Below, in pieces: positions 11,212 through 23,473 of a stretch of 64,000 nucleotides of DNA. The notes beneath the pieces are model-generated. The model did not search any database. It was given only the letters and a program-made list of their open reading frames with translations, and was not told where the DNA came from. Made by a program: the position numbers and the translations under genes. The DNA comes from Adiantum capillus-veneris (lineage: Eukaryota > Streptophyta > Polypodiopsida > Polypodiales > Pteridaceae), in the NCBI GenBank assembly GCA_014529385.2, contig CM043950.1, forward strand, positions 79,356,343-79,420,342, read 5' to 3'. How positions within the stretch are numbered: the first letter of the stretch is position 1; each line of letters starts with the position of its first letter.

Positions 11212-12799
11212 TGTAACATTTAACGGCCTAATAACTTGTGTGTAGAGGAAATTAGCATGAACATAGTGGACAACTCATTAGAATAGATTCCTAATGAGAA
11301 TTACAAGAGTGCTTGGGTGTAGAGAGCAACAAAAGTCATAACACCTAGTTAGATAGCATCAACAATACTTTCAAAAGAGAGAGAAATTAAGCAATTGACA
11401 ACAGTTGAGGACCGGATTTGCATGGAGCCGGTCCCCCCTCCAAAAGGCCTTGTATTATGGTTTCTCCCATCAAGAGAGACATTGTACAATACAATTCTTT
11501 GTGTTACTTCAAGATTAGCTAGTGCAATGAAGATGAAATCTTCATGCACTAAGAAAAACACTTAGCAAACATAACATCAATTATCCCCGTTCTCAGACCC
11601 AAGACCTCACACACCTTCGAAGATGGTGAGAGCTAGCAGGGTATGAGAGTAGATTGAGAGGAAGAAGGAGTATCTTATAAGAAAGATGTACATCTCCTCG
11701 CATAATCAATCATATTAGCATAGCTTAGCTTAGTAATTAGCATGGTAGAGGATATGAGCATGCATTTAAGCTTGGCTCTTGGTTGGATTCACATCCACAT
11801 GCCAAGAGTGTGTCGATGTAGGCTTCTATCTCACAAGCTTGGATTAGGTGATGAGCTCTCCATTAAAGCTTGGGAAGAGATAGTCTTCTCTTTCTTCACA
11901 CATGAGATTGTGTTTGTGTGTGTGTGATAATGCCTTGCAAAAATCAGCCCCCTCTCTCTCTTGGGCAAACCCTCTTGCTATTTTCTCTTGCTCAACCCTC
12001 ATTGGCCCTCCCCAAGTCAAGCCAATGACTATTAAGCAGCATAAGTGATAGCCTTCTGACATGTGTCCCCCTTTCCCCTTTTGTGATAGCTTTAGGTTAA
12101 TTAATAATTCAATTAAACTCTCATTGTACCCCTTTGCCTCCTGGCCAATAGGAATCAGGAAAGCCATTGGGCTGCTGAATGCTCATTGGACCCCTTAGGA
12201 GACTGTCCAATAGTATTCTAGAGGACTTAATTCTCATTGGTTCTTTTATTAAGTGTTTTCAAATTAATTAAACTAGATTTACTCTAGCCTAATTCTCATC
12301 GGTCCACCTCCAAGGCCATCCAATAGGAATTGGGCACACCTTGTGGGCATCTCGCCTAGGAAGCTGACATGTGTCCCTCATTCCCTTTGTGTAAAGGGGG
12401 ATTGTGTGTGTGTGTGTGTGGCTTTCTCTCTCATCCCCTGCATGCTAGGCTCGCCCCCTCCTATGTAGGGATATGCAAAGACTTTTTTTGTCACACACAA
12501 AGCATCCAATTCCCTTAAGGTTGACCTTTGGACATAGCCTTTGAATTTTGGAACCTTAGCATTTTGGAAGTCTTAATGGGCTGAACCTTAGGGTCTTTTT
12601 AGCCCATTGTTGCACATGGCTCTTTTCAGATGGCCCCCCCCTTTGGATCCTTATTTTCCCTCTTTTGGATCCCTACTGTGGCTGATTTGCTAGCTTAACC
12701 AATATTCTAGCTTTTTCTCCCCTGGCACTTCCCCATATTAAATGATCATTTTAACATAAGAAAATCATTTAGAAGAATTAGATATTGATTATTATGACA
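11212..12799 (-). repeat. Element B: 5' LTR (about 1.59 kb)
   Basis: On the + strand it starts TGTAACATTTAACGG and the proposed end is TATTATGACA, so the ends form TGT/ACA. The right edge is where sequence homologous to the inside of element C's LTR begins (12800). The LTR holds no supported gene. It has a (GT)n run near 12403-12420 and a set of ATTGG/CCAAT motif pairs at about 12000-12340. Only one LTR of B is in the window, so the outer edge is inferred. Confidence 0.55.
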
Positions 12800-13124
12800 A
12801 TTGTCATCGACATTGTTGGCAAGTCCGCTGCATCTAGAACATTGTACCAGATTTGTGCTATCAATAACATAGACCTCTCTCACCATAGAGAGTGGAGCCC
12901 TTGGAGGAGGGTTTGCCAACACTCTGGTGTCATATTCCTCTCTCTCTATCTCTCAGTCTTAGTACCTTCATTCACAATGTTGTTCCACTTTGTTTGTGAT
13001 CATTTACACTCTCTCATTAAAGGAACGGATGTCTCTCCCTTCCATAAGTAAAAGGAACCCTTAAGCACAGTTTGGAGTACTCATCCTAAGCAAAGTTCAA
13101 CATTCACTTCTGTTGCACCTTACA
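12800..13124 (+). repeat. Element C: 5' LTR, right part only
   Basis: This segment matches 16785-17109, the last 325 bp of element C's 3' LTR: shared phrases are TCTAGA-CATT, CCAGATTTGTGC, GAGTGGxGCCCTTGGAGGAG, GTTCCACTTTGTTTGTGATCA and GTTCAACAT. It ends CACCTTACA directly before a primer-binding site. The first ~720 bp of the LTR are absent here, which fits insertion of element B into this LTR, with the missing part beyond the window. Confidence 0.75.
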
Positions 13125-13125
13125 T

Positions 13126-13137
13126 TGGTATCGGAAC
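13126..13137 (+). other. Element C primer-binding site
   Basis: TTGGTATCGGAAC follows the LTR end by one base. It resembles the initiator tRNA-Met site TGGTATCAGAGC with changes in the second half. It fixes C as a rightward element. Confidence 0.65.
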
Positions 13138-13567
13138 TTTGGTAGTGTTTCTGTATCACTCAAGAAAAGAACCACATTTTTTTTTTCTTGTTGTGGTCGC
13201 ACGTAACCCAAATCCACTTGGGTGTGTCGATTCCTAATTGTGTTCTTAAAGAGTGATAGGAAACCCAAGAAAGAAGGGCTTTTCCTGCCTCCCCTTGTTC
13301 CTCTTTTCACTCACTAAGAGTAGATCGTGCACTGAGTGACCAGGCAATCGATGTAGGGTGAGAAAAAGCAACCTTGGTGTGAGCGCAAGGGGTCCGCCTG
13401 CACGAAAGAGTACAGATCGGGTAAGAGAGGATCCTTCTCTAACACAGATTTTAAGCTAACGAAAGACCTCAAGAACCTCAAGAACTCATAGACGCAAGAA
13501 TTCACAAGAACCCAAGAACCTTAAGAACCCAAGATCCTCGTGGAATTAAGTACCAAGAACTCAGTGT

Positions 13568-15216
13568 ATGGTCATCACCCAAAGCAAAATGGATACTTTG
13601 CGTGAAGGTTATGATCATGGAGGTGGCGAAGGAGAATTTTTTCCACAAGGAGGTTTTTCCAACCCTCCCCTCTCTCCATCTATGCCACGCTTTGCACCAA
13701 ATCTTATGGAGGCTTTGGTCAAGACGATGGACAACACACCGCCTTGGATTGTGAATGCAAATAAAGAACGGAAGCCTTAGAGCATGAGCGTGAGCAAGCG
13801 CGGTTGGTGGTCAAAGAAAGAAAGGCAAAACTGGATTGCAAGGGCAAAGAAAGAAAGGTAGAATTGGATCACAAGCACAAAGACAAAAGGGTAGCCTTAA
13901 AGCGTGAGCATGAGCAAGCACGTTTGGCGGACAAAGAAAAACAAGCAGCCTTGGAGTTAGAGCGTGAGGTGCAGAGAGACCAACGCATGCAAGAGTTGGT
14001 CCTATAGGTCCTTACCTCAAAACCCAAGCCGGTCAAAGATGTTGGTAGTTCATCAAGTAGCACATACAGAGACCCAGACTCCAACAACCCTATCAAAGAG
14101 AAGATCACGTTTTGTAAGTATGATGGTAAGATGGATGCTAGTATTATTCATTCTTGGTTGCATCAATTTAATGCTTACTTTGTGAAAAATAAGAAGACAA
14201 GAAATAGCAAGGTTTTGACGGTAGCCATGTACCTTGCCAATGATGCCATTAAATGGTACCACGCTTGGCAAGAGGCACAATTGATCGTGCACCTAGAGGA
14301 AACCGAAGAAGGCATGCCCCTTTCCTTCAATTGGGCCAACTTCCAAGACAAGCTCAAGGCACAATTTATGCCACCACAGTACCTAGCACGGTTGAAAGAC
14401 GATTGGTGCAGTCTCAAGAAAAATGGTATACCAGTTATGTATTTCTCTAATCATGTTTTGCAGCTTGGCACCCAATTACGCAAATCCGATGATGAGAACA
14501 AAGAGTTATTCCTTTCTGGGTTAAACGACTATATCAAGTTTGATGTAGAAGTCTGTGACACCGTGGATCTAAACAAGGCGGTAGCGATTGCTCTCACACA
14601 GGAGATGAAGCACAACAAGGGAAAGCCTAAGGAGAAAAAGTCTTCTCAAAGTACCTCTTAGACTTTGCGGAACCCTCAACAGTAAGAATTTAAACCTTCT
14701 AACCAATCTTCCAATAGTCTTTCAGAAACGAACACTCAAAATAAATCTAAGGGTAAACCTAACACACTTGCTAAACCTAATCTCACCCCAGATGAAAAAT
14801 TTGCACAAGGAATCACAGGAGGATACATCAAACCAGAAGAACAAGTCATTTATTCTAAACAAGGTCAATGTTATCATTGTCACATCAAGGGTCATATAAA
14901 GAAAACATGTCGTAAGATTGAATCTAAAGAATCTAAAGAACCCATTGAACCCACATCCTATGTTAATGCCATAAATGAGAACACTCATCTGTCCCAAGTT
15001 TTTGATGATCCTTTCATTGGTGAGTCTCTCATCAAGTGTTATGTTCATGTGAATGGTCAACATATGGTGGTATTGTTTGATTCTGGTAGTATGCATGATG
15101 TGATTGGCGTCTCTCTTGTCAAAAGAGCCCGCTTGGAGGTTTGCAAGACATCTCCTTTCACGGTGTTGGGCTTCGCTTCCATGTATGGACTCTCTCATTA
15201 CACAAGAGTGCCTTGA
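13568..15216 (+). pseudogene. Element C: gag-protease (broken)
   Basis: An N-terminal piece (MVITQSKMDTLREGYDHGG, 13568-13780) precedes a frame change. One frame then runs 13804-15216 with stops at about 14008, 14659 and 14683. It contains a charged coiled-coil stretch (KEHEQARL/KEKQAALELEREVQ type), a gag domain (ATIKWYHAWQ-like, FQDKLKAQFMPPQYLARLKD, LFLSGLNDYIKF), a CCHC knuckle CYHCHIKGHIKKTC (14869-14910) and a retropepsin start with VVLFDSGSMHDVI near 15070-15105. The order gag, knuckle, protease is that of a gypsy element. Reading stops at 15214 and no reverse transcriptase or integrase follows before the 3' LTR. Confidence 0.8.
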
Positions 15217-16050
15217 TGTGTTATTCACTATTCAATAAGCATCCTTTTGTAGGAAATTTGTAGGGTCTCCTCTTTCAGGATGTGATATGCAAAGAACCAA
15301 TCTTGGCTCGAGTCAAGATCTAAGGAACCCACTCAGGAAATATTGTGTGTTTGCATGATTAGTCAGCACGCATTGTTTGAGTGTCTCATTCCTGTGATGA
15401 TTTATTGTATTTTTGTCTCCATCTTTATGTGTTCCCTTTTCATAGGCATGCCATATTGTACAATGCACATGATTCAATCATGAATGAGCACGGATGTATG
15501 CGGATCACTATCAAAAAGAAGAAATATTTGATTTCAAGGAATTCACGTCCATGTCTCTTCCTTGGCAGAACAAAGTCTTAGAAAGAGCACAAGATAGATT
15601 GACCATCAAGCATCCGCATTGCCATTGTGATTTTCCTCAATTGATTGATTTAGATTAGAAAGTCAAGATTTGACCTCATTTTTTTCATGTGTTTGGTGAA
15701 CGGTTTGGCACTCTGTCACTTGGTTCATCTCAATAGCATGATCAATCATTTAAGAAGCATAGTATTTTTCCAGCCACTCTACATGAAATGGGCTTGTTCA
15801 TGATCCTCCTTGGAGCTTCTTGAAGAAGGTGGACCTACGTTCATAGACAAATTTGGAGCATTGAAGCAGTCACAAATCACTTTGTGTCGCTTTTGACGCG
15901 GCCCAAAGAAGCAAGCATTGTAGACCTTTATGAAGTTCAAGTATCGCATGCCCACGCATCAGAGTGGGCCCGCAAGGAGTCCTTCCCAGGATTCTAGATG
16001 CTATTGGAAATCTCCCTCGATGCCATGCAGATCCATACAGTTGCTCACTT
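15217..16050 (+). other. Element C: internal region without recognisable pol
   Basis: About 830 bp between the protease and the polypurine tract. Short open stretches are visible, but no reverse transcriptase, RNase H or integrase motif can be read in any frame. The element therefore lost most of pol by deletion or is a non-autonomous derivative. Confidence 0.6.
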
Positions 16051-16064
16051 TAAAAAGGAGAGGA
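16051..16064 (+). other. Element C polypurine tract
   Basis: TAAAAAGGAGAGGA lies directly before TGTTACATACACATC, the start of the 3' LTR. Confidence 0.7.
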
Positions 16065-16908
16065 TGTTACATACACATCTCACCCTATGCGCATGTGTAA
16101 AAGCTACTCACTCAGAGTAGTTGCATATCCTTTGGTTCCACACAGCATGATCATCAAAATTACAGTCAATAGCCATCATGAGCATTTAACAGTGCATAGA
16201 ACCCATTTTCCCTATTTTAGCCATTTTTCACTTATTATTAATAAGTGTATTTGTTGGGAAAATGAGTAGAAAAAATTTTCTAGTTTCTTTAAAATAAACC
16301 TAGTGCTAACACTATCTAGCAGAAGAGGCAGCAGAGTTCCAGCACTGGCAGTGCACCTTCTGAGCAAGAACCGACAGGAGACTCAGTCTTTTCAGTCACA
16401 AGACAACCTGGCATTTTGGTACTTCCCAGATCATCCAACATTTTCCAGATACCTGCCCTAGTGTTAGCAGATTGCAGAATCATCCCTAGCATTAGCAGAT
16501 TCCCAAATTCAGCCTTGCGTTTTTGCATTTTGTAGACAACCCTAGCATTTTGCAGATTCACGACATCAAATCAATACACAACAGCAATGCTTTTCAATTC
16601 CAGCACTTAGACTCCGCAAGAATAGTCCCAAACCTCGCATATCTCTCCTACCCATAGCAGATCCTCACCACATGGTCAGATCAACCAGCATTTTGAGTTT
16701 TACCCCGCTGTTTTTTGATTCAACAAATGCATGATAGAATTCAGTAGATTTGTGCCCATCTCGTTGCCTTCATCATTGTCATTGACATCGTCGTCCATTG
16801 TATCTAGAGCATTCTACCAGATTTGTGCAATCAATATCGTAGACCTCTCTCACACTAGAGAGTGGGGCCCTTGGAGGAGGGTTTGACAACATTTTGGTGT
16901 TGTATTCT

Positions 16909-16940
<32 letters not shown>

Positions 16941-17109
16941 AGTCTCAGTACCTTCATTTACAGTGTTATTCCACTTTGTTTGTGATCACTTTCCCTCTCT
17001 CACTAAAGCAACGTAAGGCTCTCCCTTCCTAAGTAAAAGGAACCCTTGAGCACAGTTCAAAGCACTCATATTGAGAAAAGTTCAACATACACTTCTGCTA
17101 CACCTTACA
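16065..17109 (+). repeat. Element C: 3' LTR (1045 bp)
   Basis: The repeat starts TGTTACATAC after a polypurine tract and ends CACCTTACA. Its last 325 bp match 12800-13124. It contains a (CT)n tract at about 16910-16940, and between 16440 and 16565 it carries several loose copies of CCCTAGCATTxxGCAGATTC. Confidence 0.75.
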
Positions 17110-17876
17110 AACAACTTAAGTGAAGAGGATGGTGTTATTTTTTATCACAAGGCAAGTCATCATAGAACTACTCGACTCTCTTCATTTATTATCATTCTTG
17201 TCTGATCTTCCATATAGAGACACTTTGTCTCGCAAATATTCTAGCAATCTTTCATCACTTATATAACTATCTTTGACACCATCAAACGTAGTAAACAAGA
17301 TCTCCATCAAGCATGCAAGACAAGAACAATCTTTAATTAAAATTGTATTCTCTCAATTTGATGAGGCGATTGAGTGGTTTCTCTTGGCAACTTTGAAAAA
17401 TGATGTTGCTGGAAAAGCCTGAAGCACTTGAAATTGGTGAAATTTTTGAGACTTTATCCCACTCCATCACACCATATTGACAGCCCACAAGTAATATTGT
17501 ACCTCCCATGATGGGGATCAATACCAGTTTACATCTTTCAAACCTTGACATCAATGTCTCCCTCGTCATAAACAAACCCAGAGTTGAAAATATTCCTTTT
17601 AAGAAGGTTATCAACAAATGATGATCTTTAATCTCTTCAATCAATAATTGAGAATCATCAAAAAAAATCTATAAAGACACCCAATGATCATCATTTAGTG
17701 AGTGTGTTCGCCTTAAGAAGGTTGAAACATCATTCACTGCTACTTTTATTGTCAGAGCCATATTTCTTTGTATATCTCTGGTGGACACACTCTACACCCT
17801 CAAAAAAGTAGGGGGAGAAAGTAGGATTACACTTATTAATGGCCTCTTACCTAGTGAGAAGGTGGGGGAGGGGGGG
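17110..17876. other. Unassigned sequence ending in a purine tract
   Basis: The - strand has an open stretch of 103 residues (17644-17333, beginning MIEEIKDHHLLITFLKG) that I cannot assign to a family; nearby in-frame residues continue on both sides of it. The right end is a strong purine run (17857-17876, GAGAAGGTGGGGGAGGGGGG) directly before the first LTR-like repeat of element G. The run resembles a polypurine tract, so part of this stretch may be the 3' end of another element of the G family. Confidence 0.35.
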
Positions 17877-18146
17877 TGTTGGGTTCAAGCCCTCGTTCAA
17901 TTTTTTGGTGTCAACTCGTGGGAAACGCCCCAAAGACATGCAACTAGGAGAGCTAGTTTTGCATGGCAATTTTTGGTTGTATATGTAAATTCTTTACAAT
18001 CAAAAGAATAGCGTTGTGTCTTTTTATTACTTTGTCGAGACTCTTTGTCTCTGTCTCTCTCTCTCTCTCTCTCTTCTCGTTTCTCTGCATGCTCACCATG
18101 GCTTCTCATCCACCTCGTCATCTTCCCCCATAGGCTATACCCAGCA
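17877..18146 (+). repeat. Element G: 5' LTR-like repeat
   Basis: It starts TGTTGGGTTCAAGCCC and ends ATACCCAGCA two bases before a TGGTATCAGAG primer site. The first ~170 bp match 19552-19695 closely (CCCCAAAGACATGCAA, CTAGTTTTGCATGG, TTTACAATCAAAAGAATAGC). A (CT)n tract lies at about 18055-18075. Confidence 0.65.
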
Positions 18147-18148
18147 CC

Positions 18149-18160
18149 TGGTATCAGAGT
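18149..18160 (+). other. Element G primer-binding site (initiator-Met)
   Basis: TGGTATCAGAGT matches the plant initiator tRNA-Met primer site over its first 11 bases and lies two bases after the proposed LTR end. Confidence 0.7.
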
Positions 18161-19551
18161 TGCAGGCAGTGGTACTTCTTAAGACGCACAAGACGCTCAA
18201 CCAGCTTCTCAAGACGCGCACCGTGTGTTCCTCACAAATGAAGAGGTCTTCAATTTCTTGGACCAAAACACTTCCAAGCACCATTATTATGCAAATCATT
18301 TTGATAAATTTTTCTGTGTATGGGTTTTTGATATGCATTTTCCTTCTATCATCATGGATCTTTAACTATGCTAGCATCAACATATTCTTTATCCTTGTGT
18401 ATGTGGGACTCATTCTTTATTCATTCCCATAAGTTCTTGTCCTTTGGTGAATGAAAATAGTTTTACTATTGTTCATACTATTTTGGGCTATTAGTACCTA
18501 CACTTTCAATGCAGCTTTTATAGTACTACATGATGCACTTGAGAAGGACACAGACATATGGAACACAGTCGGTTTCTAGCACTACCATCTGCCAGGCTTA
18601 TTTTTGCGAGTACAAATTGTTCTTGGCATGCTCCTTCGTGCAAGTATGTACTTCAGCCATATGTCTTTGAGGAGCATGAATGTTGCCAAAAATTCTAGTA
18701 ATGCTGATGACATTATGCAAATCACATGATGGAAAAATACTATTCTTGGAAATCTTGACCTGGTGGTGCATCCATAGAAGCTCAACCTCTCTCTCTCTCT
18801 CTCTCTCTCTCTCTAGTATTGATTTTTTTTTTGGAGTTTGTCTTGGGCTTATTGGTGCATTCATATGATTTTCTTCCTGGTATTTCTACTAAAGCAAGAT
18901 TTATCCACATAAGAAACGAGGTACTATGACTACCAGGTTCATAGGAGATCTCAAAATCTATGGATAGCTTCATCAAGTCAAAGGCGAGAAGGTGGATATT
19001 TTGTCCAAGCTCATCAAGACTTATAGAACAATGGCAAGGGATTTCAACCCAATCAAAAATTTGCTACAATATGGTAAATCAGCACAAATTTCAAACAGTT
19101 TTTTCTTTATTGCCCAATGTCATAGATTTGTTAATTTCTATCTACCACAATTATGTACTTTCTACCAAAAGCCTTGTCTTCTCTCATGAGATGTCAAATG
19201 CTGCCATGATAAATAAATTGTATGGGCTATATACACTTACACACATGAGTGATAAGACCTCCCAAATTTTAGTTTTTTGTTCAAGTCCTATTTTGGTCTG
19301 CTTCCCATAAGGTTACTGGGTGCACCATAAACCCAACGTTTGGCAAAATGAACCAAAAACTCCATTTGTTGTAGCTAGTTTTTGAACCTACGGCCTATCT
19401 GTTCAAGGGGGGGTTTCACTATCATAGCACCATGTTATGGATACACCAAATCCTTGGTTGTGAGAGAACCTAAAACTCATGGTTGACGAGTACACCAAAA
19501 ACTTGAGGTATCATGAGAGTGGCCTGTCTAGTTTGCGCTTGAGGGGAGGAT
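18161..19551 (+). mobile_element. Element G: short internal region, no gag or pol seen
   Basis: The 1.4 kb between the two LTR-like repeats contain no recognisable Gag, protease, reverse transcriptase or integrase motif. The longest open stretches (18016-18432, 18960-19310) look unselected. A (CT)n tract sits at 18787-18815. The region ends in a polypurine tract (GAGGGGAGGAT, 19541-19551). This is the layout of a small non-autonomous LTR element that depends on proteins made elsewhere. Confidence 0.5.
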
Positions 19552-19720
19552 TGCTGGGTTCAAGCCCCTATGGGAAATGCCCCAAAGACATGCAATTAGG
19601 AGAACTAGTTTTGCATGGAAATTTTTGGATATATATGTAAATGCTTTACAATCAAAAGAATAGCGTTGTGCCTTTTTATAACTGTGTCGAGCATCTTCTC
19701 TCCTCTCTTATTTCTCTTAT
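19552..19720 (+). repeat. Element G: 3' LTR-like repeat (right end lost)
   Basis: It starts TGCTGGGTTCAAGCCCC after the polypurine tract and matches the 5' copy to about 19700. Beyond that the two copies no longer align, so the 3' part is deleted or replaced. Confidence 0.55.
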
Positions 19721-21100
19721 CTTCTTAAAACCCCCTTAAACCTATTTTATGGAAAAAAGCATTTTTTGGACCTCAAAAAGTCAAAATATGCAACCAAAAC
19801 CCCTAAAATTCAATTTTTTTCAAAAAATTTGAAGCATCATTTTTTAATATCCAAAGCCTCCCCAAAACTAGTCCTCAATCAAAAAGTGATTTTCTCTCTC
19901 TAGAACCCCTTTTCCAATCCCTCCTTGGTTGCAACCATCACACTCACCCTCTACTCCAACACTCTCTCTCTACACCATCTCCATTGCTGCAGCAAGGAAT
20001 CTCCTCTCTACTCCCCTACCACCTCTCATACCACACCAAGCAAGGGTTATCCACCTTCTCCTATCTCAATTACCACAACACTTCCCCCTCCCCCTGTCAC
20101 TACCACCTCCCATTGGCGCACCAAGAAAAGTCATTCACCTACATTGTAGCAACAACAAGCAAGGTTCTGCTCCTCCTCCTAATTTTCTTTCTTCACTCAT
20201 GGCCAACTCTACTCCGCAAAGGCGGCCAAAGTAGGAGGTCACAACACTTGGATGCCACAAGACAAGAGGTGTAGATGATGAGTAGGTGCAACAAGGTGCT
20301 TGGGTATACGTGAAGCCATCTGCTATTGGACCTCACCATGTGAAAAATTGTGCGAACTTGGATCACCATTGGAAAGGAAAGCTACTTGACTTCAAGAACC
20401 GCAAAGACAAGGGGACCATAACCATTGTGCAATATGTTTTCTCAATGTCAAACATGCACTTGCAACAACCAGCTCTCGATTTCCAGCACATTGTAAGTAC
20501 ATGTTTTGAGAATACAAATCTAGGTGTGAGATCACAGTGTAATGTTTTTATGGATTCATAATTAAGATTTTCCATGCATTTATAGTCATATTTCCATCCA
20601 CATAAGTGGAGGATCAGCCACTACATAGTCTCTTTGGCACATTCCATGCTATACATGCGGATATTGGAGCAACAATTTTCCCACATCTTTGCCAAACCAA
20701 ACTGGCACAATATACGAGTGAGAAGAGAAGAAAATCCTTCTTTTAACTACTTCTACACAAGAGTTTGGAAAGCTTGAACCCATCAAAGTTCTTCCTTATT
20801 AAGTATGAAGTAGCCACAACCAGATTTGTGGTTGGTAGCATCTTTCAAGAAAAAGATGATGATAGATGTTCAAAACTCCTTGAAATATTCTAAAGCTTCT
20901 GAGAATCTGGGCTTGAGTTGGTGTTTGCCTATTCATTATTTCGTGCACATTTTTAAAGAGTTTGGATTTGTGGAGACTACCACAATGCTTGTATGTAAAG
21001 ATGTGCATTATGAGAAATTAGGAAGGCTTTTAGAAGAGGACTGGGGTTTTGTGGAGGGCATGCACAATGGGGATACGTACCATTGTAAGGTTGAAGCTTC
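19721..21100 (+). other. Unassigned region with small open stretches
   Basis: The first 500 bp are CT/CA-rich. Open stretches at 20286-20561 (starts MQQGAWVYVKPSAIGPHH) and 20826-21206 (ends FEILECRLPYKA) are not recognised as any family. The first could loosely recall a chromatin-reader fold (WVYVKP), but the match is too weak to name. They may be exons or element remnants. No splice structure can be confirmed. Confidence 0.25.
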
Positions 21101-21587
21101 ATGTATTGGGATGTGCTATTTAAAATCCGCACCTCCTTGTACATACAATTTCACTATGATCGTTGGATTTGAAATCTTGGAGTGTAGACTCCCATACAAA
21201 GCGTAGATGGCACTATTGAAAGCTTTGGCATTGCAGTGAGGATGCCCAAGAATGCTTTGGAGGCTGTCCGAATCATCTTCAATAAGATCTTCTTTGGTAT
21301 CAGTCTCTAACTGTGCTTGAGAAATTTGTGATTCCGTCTGCTCGTGACCAGCCTTGATCTCCATTCTTTGTTGTCTCTGATCACTCCGTTATATTTGAAT
21401 TCTGTATCTTTGACAACTTTTGAGCCATTGGCATTCCCATTATGATGTCTTCTGGCATATCTTTTGTTGTGATCACATGGAATTGAGCTATGATGATCTG
21501 TGACTTACTCCAATGGAGGTGGAGATGATTCCCCAACATTCTGCTCGTTTATCTACTCACAAATTTAGGAGCATCTTTCAGCTGTGG

Positions 21588-23473
21588 TTAGACACATCTT
21601 TTCCAAGTGCGAAAAGACATGAGGTTCTTTTCTAATTGAAAATCTAGATCTACTTCTCTTGACAGCTTTTCTTTGTTTCCACCAACAATGTTGCACTTGA
21701 TCCTCTTAGGATTCCTGTCTAAATTGACTGCTGTAGCTGTGGTAGTGTCCTTGAATTGAACTTCATCTGCATTTTCTTTGCTTTGACCACCTACTTTAAC
21801 TGATGTTGACTCCATTGGCTGTAATATTGCACCTTTTTGCAATTGTTGAGGATTGTCTGCCTGCATTTGGGTAGCCCTTGATCTTAAAAGATCAACTGTA
21901 CTTTCTGGCAAAATTTGTCTCTTTGGAGGAGATTTTGGTGATGACTTTTGTGTAGCTTTTTGGACTTTAGCTTTCATTGACTTTGGCTTTTCTGTCACCT
22001 GTTCTGACATCTTGAGGCTTTGCATCATCTTCAGCTAGTCTTTGAATTCAATTGTACCATCCATAGGGGTTTGTACAAAGTCATGATCTTGTTGAATATT
22101 TGTTACCATGTGCATCTTGATATGCATATGTGAGCTTGGCCACATGTAACTGCTTGAACACTATTGGATTTGGCGGCTTTTAACTCTGACTTGTGGAGAT
22201 CAGCTGAAACTTTTGTCCTTGATGATCTTCATAGAAGCATTTGTCTGCAGACTCTGATGGAATCTGGGTCAGTTGGAAACTTCCAACAACCATATGATCT
22301 TTCAATGGTTTTTGCTTTGAAGGGGTTTGTTGGTTAAAGGCTTTAGGGCTTCTAAGTGGTGTAGAATTTCTTGGTACATAAGCTGAGCTTGATGGATTTA
22401 AAGTTCCCCCCTTGCCAGGGTGATCACTATAGCCTGCTTCATTGTAAGTGTTCAAAATTGTTTGGCTCTGGTTTAGTCTCATCTTTTGGGATTGTGAAGG
22501 TACACTTTGGGTAGCACTATTGATGTTTGTCATCTGTGAACTTTTTGCATAGTTTCCTATGTATCTTCGTGAAACATGACAAATCATTCCCCAAGTCAGG
22601 CTGTAGATAGCATTATCTTTGCCCTGATATTGTCTATCCCATGAGTCTCCTATGATATGAGCTTCTGTGGTTTCAGGACCCAAGGCATCATAGATGCTAG
22701 ACTCTCGTCTATATCTTACCACTATTTTGGTGAAAGTATATGCTCGCTTGGTCACAACATCGAAGCTTGATTTTCAACGGAAGAGAGTTTGGCTCTGAAC
22801 AAATTTCTGGGTTCACTTGGCTAATATCCTTCAAATCTAGAGAGGATGGGCTATAATAATTTCTTTCCTCTAAAATGAACCATCCTTTTTAATCTATCAC
22901 TGGACACACTTCTATGAGCTGGTATGTGGGCCATTCAAACATTGGTTGATCCTTTTTGTACAGTTTCCCTTTTGGGTCTACATAGTGTCCGTATGAAGTA
23001 TGGGTGCCATACAAAGCTAGCATCATTCTGTTTGATGTGTCCCTTAGACTCATGATTGATTGCACACTTGTGGAAGTGGATGCAAAATCATTTGCAAACC
23101 TAATAGTCTTTTCAACCTTCGATGATATCTCGACACCTTGACCAAACTCATGTAAGAATTTTTTGTTCAAAGAATCAATTTTAAGCTTTTCAGGTGCGTG
23201 TGCATCTTTATGCTGATTTTGAACTTGTAGCGGTTTTACTGATGCTTCTAATGGTAATGCATAATTATCTGATTAAAAGTGAAGAGTTCAGTTCACTTAC
23301 ACCGAGATTTGCATTTCAAATTTTCTTTGTACCTTGCTTGGCAGTCGATGTGTCCCTGTTGTCTAGATTTCTTGGACAATCTTTCGAAAAATGTCCACAC
23401 TTTGGTCCATAATTTGAGCAATACGCCATGACTGGTGGTATTTCATTTGGTTCTATCACGGCAACTGCCTGAG
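21588..23473 (-). pseudogene. Element I: unidentified gag-like region, left part
   Basis: Several - strand open stretches follow one another leftwards: 23513-23316 with a Cys/His knuckle CSNYGPKCGHFSKDCPRN (part of it inside the copia LTR), 23170-22889 (LALYGTHTSYGHYVDPKGKL), 22755-22180 (DRQYQGKDNAIYSLTWG, KCFYEDHQGQKFQLIS) and 22028-21588 (Lys/Ser/Pro-rich, KSSPKSPPKRQ). The knuckle suggests an RNA-binding gag-like protein, although one Cys of the standard CCHC pattern is replaced by Tyr. I do not recognise the family. A Y/F-x-D/E-x-x-G-x-x-Y/F motif recurs. Copia element D splits this region from its other part at 28611. Confidence 0.4.

Noticed and set aside
20286-20561. BAH-like domain (WVYVKP)
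   Set aside because: Only one short phrase fits; the rest of the domain pattern is absent.
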